This document shows positions 4,848-5,106 of a stretch of 5,106 nt of DNA, piece after piece. The notes beneath the pieces are model-generated. The model saw nothing but the letters and a program-made list of their open reading frames with translations, had not been told where the DNA came from and made no database searches. The position numbers and the translations under genes are program-made. Each line of letters begins with the position of its first letter. Positions within the stretch are counted from its first letter, which is position 1. This DNA is from Rhizobiaceae bacterium (lineage in GTDB: Bacteria > Pseudomonadota > Alphaproteobacteria > Rhizobiales > Rhizobiaceae), in contig SCRB01000383.1 in assembly GCA_004299545.1 (NCBI GenBank), forward strand, positions 1 through 5,106, in the 5' to 3' direction.

Positions 4848-5106
4848 TCATCCCAAAAGGCCCTTGGCCAAGCCGCCAAGTTCCGCCGTCAGATCACCCG
4901 AATTGCCGGCGTGCCCAAGCAGTTCCTGGATCTTGTCGACCGGAACTCCGTGCGCGGCAGCGGTCTTCTCAAGCGCCGCCATCTGATCGGAGCCGTCGCC
5001 GAGGTTCGATTGCAATGTAGCGCTGATTTCCTTTACCTGATCCGGCGGGATACCCGCCTTGGAGGCGATTTCTTCAGCCTGGCTTTCCAACACGTCGAAC
5101 AAACCC
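4848..5106 (-). CDS. Small helical protein of unknown function (5' end just beyond window)
   Basis: Eighty-five residues are visible, starting GLFDVLESQAEEIASKAGIP and ending in ELGGLAKGLLG. The base at 5106 would be the last G of the preceding codon, so an ATG at 5106-5108 would give a protein starting MGLFD; I think the gene is nearly complete here. It looks all-helical, soluble and acidic, with GIPPDQVKEI and GVPVDKIQELLG repeating a G-hydrophobic-P-x-D-x-hydrophobic pattern, perhaps two similar helical units. It has no membrane segment or signal peptide. I do not recognise a function; MGLFD-type starts occur in several small alphaproteobacterial proteins. Its TGA (4848-4850) abuts the next gene, so the two are probably cotranscribed. 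Confidence 0.65.
   Translation of the reverse strand, partial: GLFDVLESQAEEIASKAGIPPDQVKEISATLQSNLGDGSDQMAALEKTAAAHGVPVDKIQELLGHAGNSGDLTAELGGLAKGLLG

Overview
The window looks like a chromosomal segment from a GC-rich alphaproteobacterium, most likely of the Rhizobiales. This rests on codon choice, on the short cation diffusion facilitator type, and on a general resemblance of the glycosyltransferase and small proteins to rhizobial ones. No database was consulted, so the placement is an inference from protein style.

Layout. Positions 1-1043 on the minus strand carry a two-component system: an OmpR/PhoB-type response regulator (360-1043) followed after one base by a membrane sensor histidine kinase (1-358), cut by the window edge just before its H-box. 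Upstream of it lies an unusual patch, 898-2028. A 204-bp block holding the regulator's leader and first 48-49 codons occurs twice in direct orientation (898-1101 and 1825-2028, about 91% identical, no gaps). Between the two copies is a low-GC cargo with one gene of unknown function for a small membrane-anchored protein (1333-1782, minus, GTG start). The outer copy is a truncated regulator whose reading frame ends 14 bases before that gene. The geometry is what a single-crossover (Campbell-type) integration of a circle carrying a related regulator fragment would leave. The cargo gene now sits behind a duplicate of the regulator's leader, which contains a candidate OmpR-type tandem-repeat operator.

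Positions 2029-2439 hold no recognised gene but include a strong inverted repeat. On the plus strand, 2440-3258 encodes a GT-A-type glycosyltransferase, and 3457-4053 encodes a compact CDF-type cation transporter without the usual cytoplasmic C-terminal domain and with altered metal-site residues. Positions 4054-4578 contain no confident gene, only a possible degraded minus-strand fragment. At the right edge two small minus-strand genes form a coupled pair: a helical small protein running off the window (4848-5106) and a secreted glycine-zipper-like protein (4579-4836).

How it fits together: the regulator and kinase are one operon and probably one signalling unit. The cargo gene may have been drawn into the same regulon through the duplicated leader. 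The glycosyltransferase and cation transporter look like independent single genes. No phage, transposase, CRISPR array or complete RNA gene is visible.
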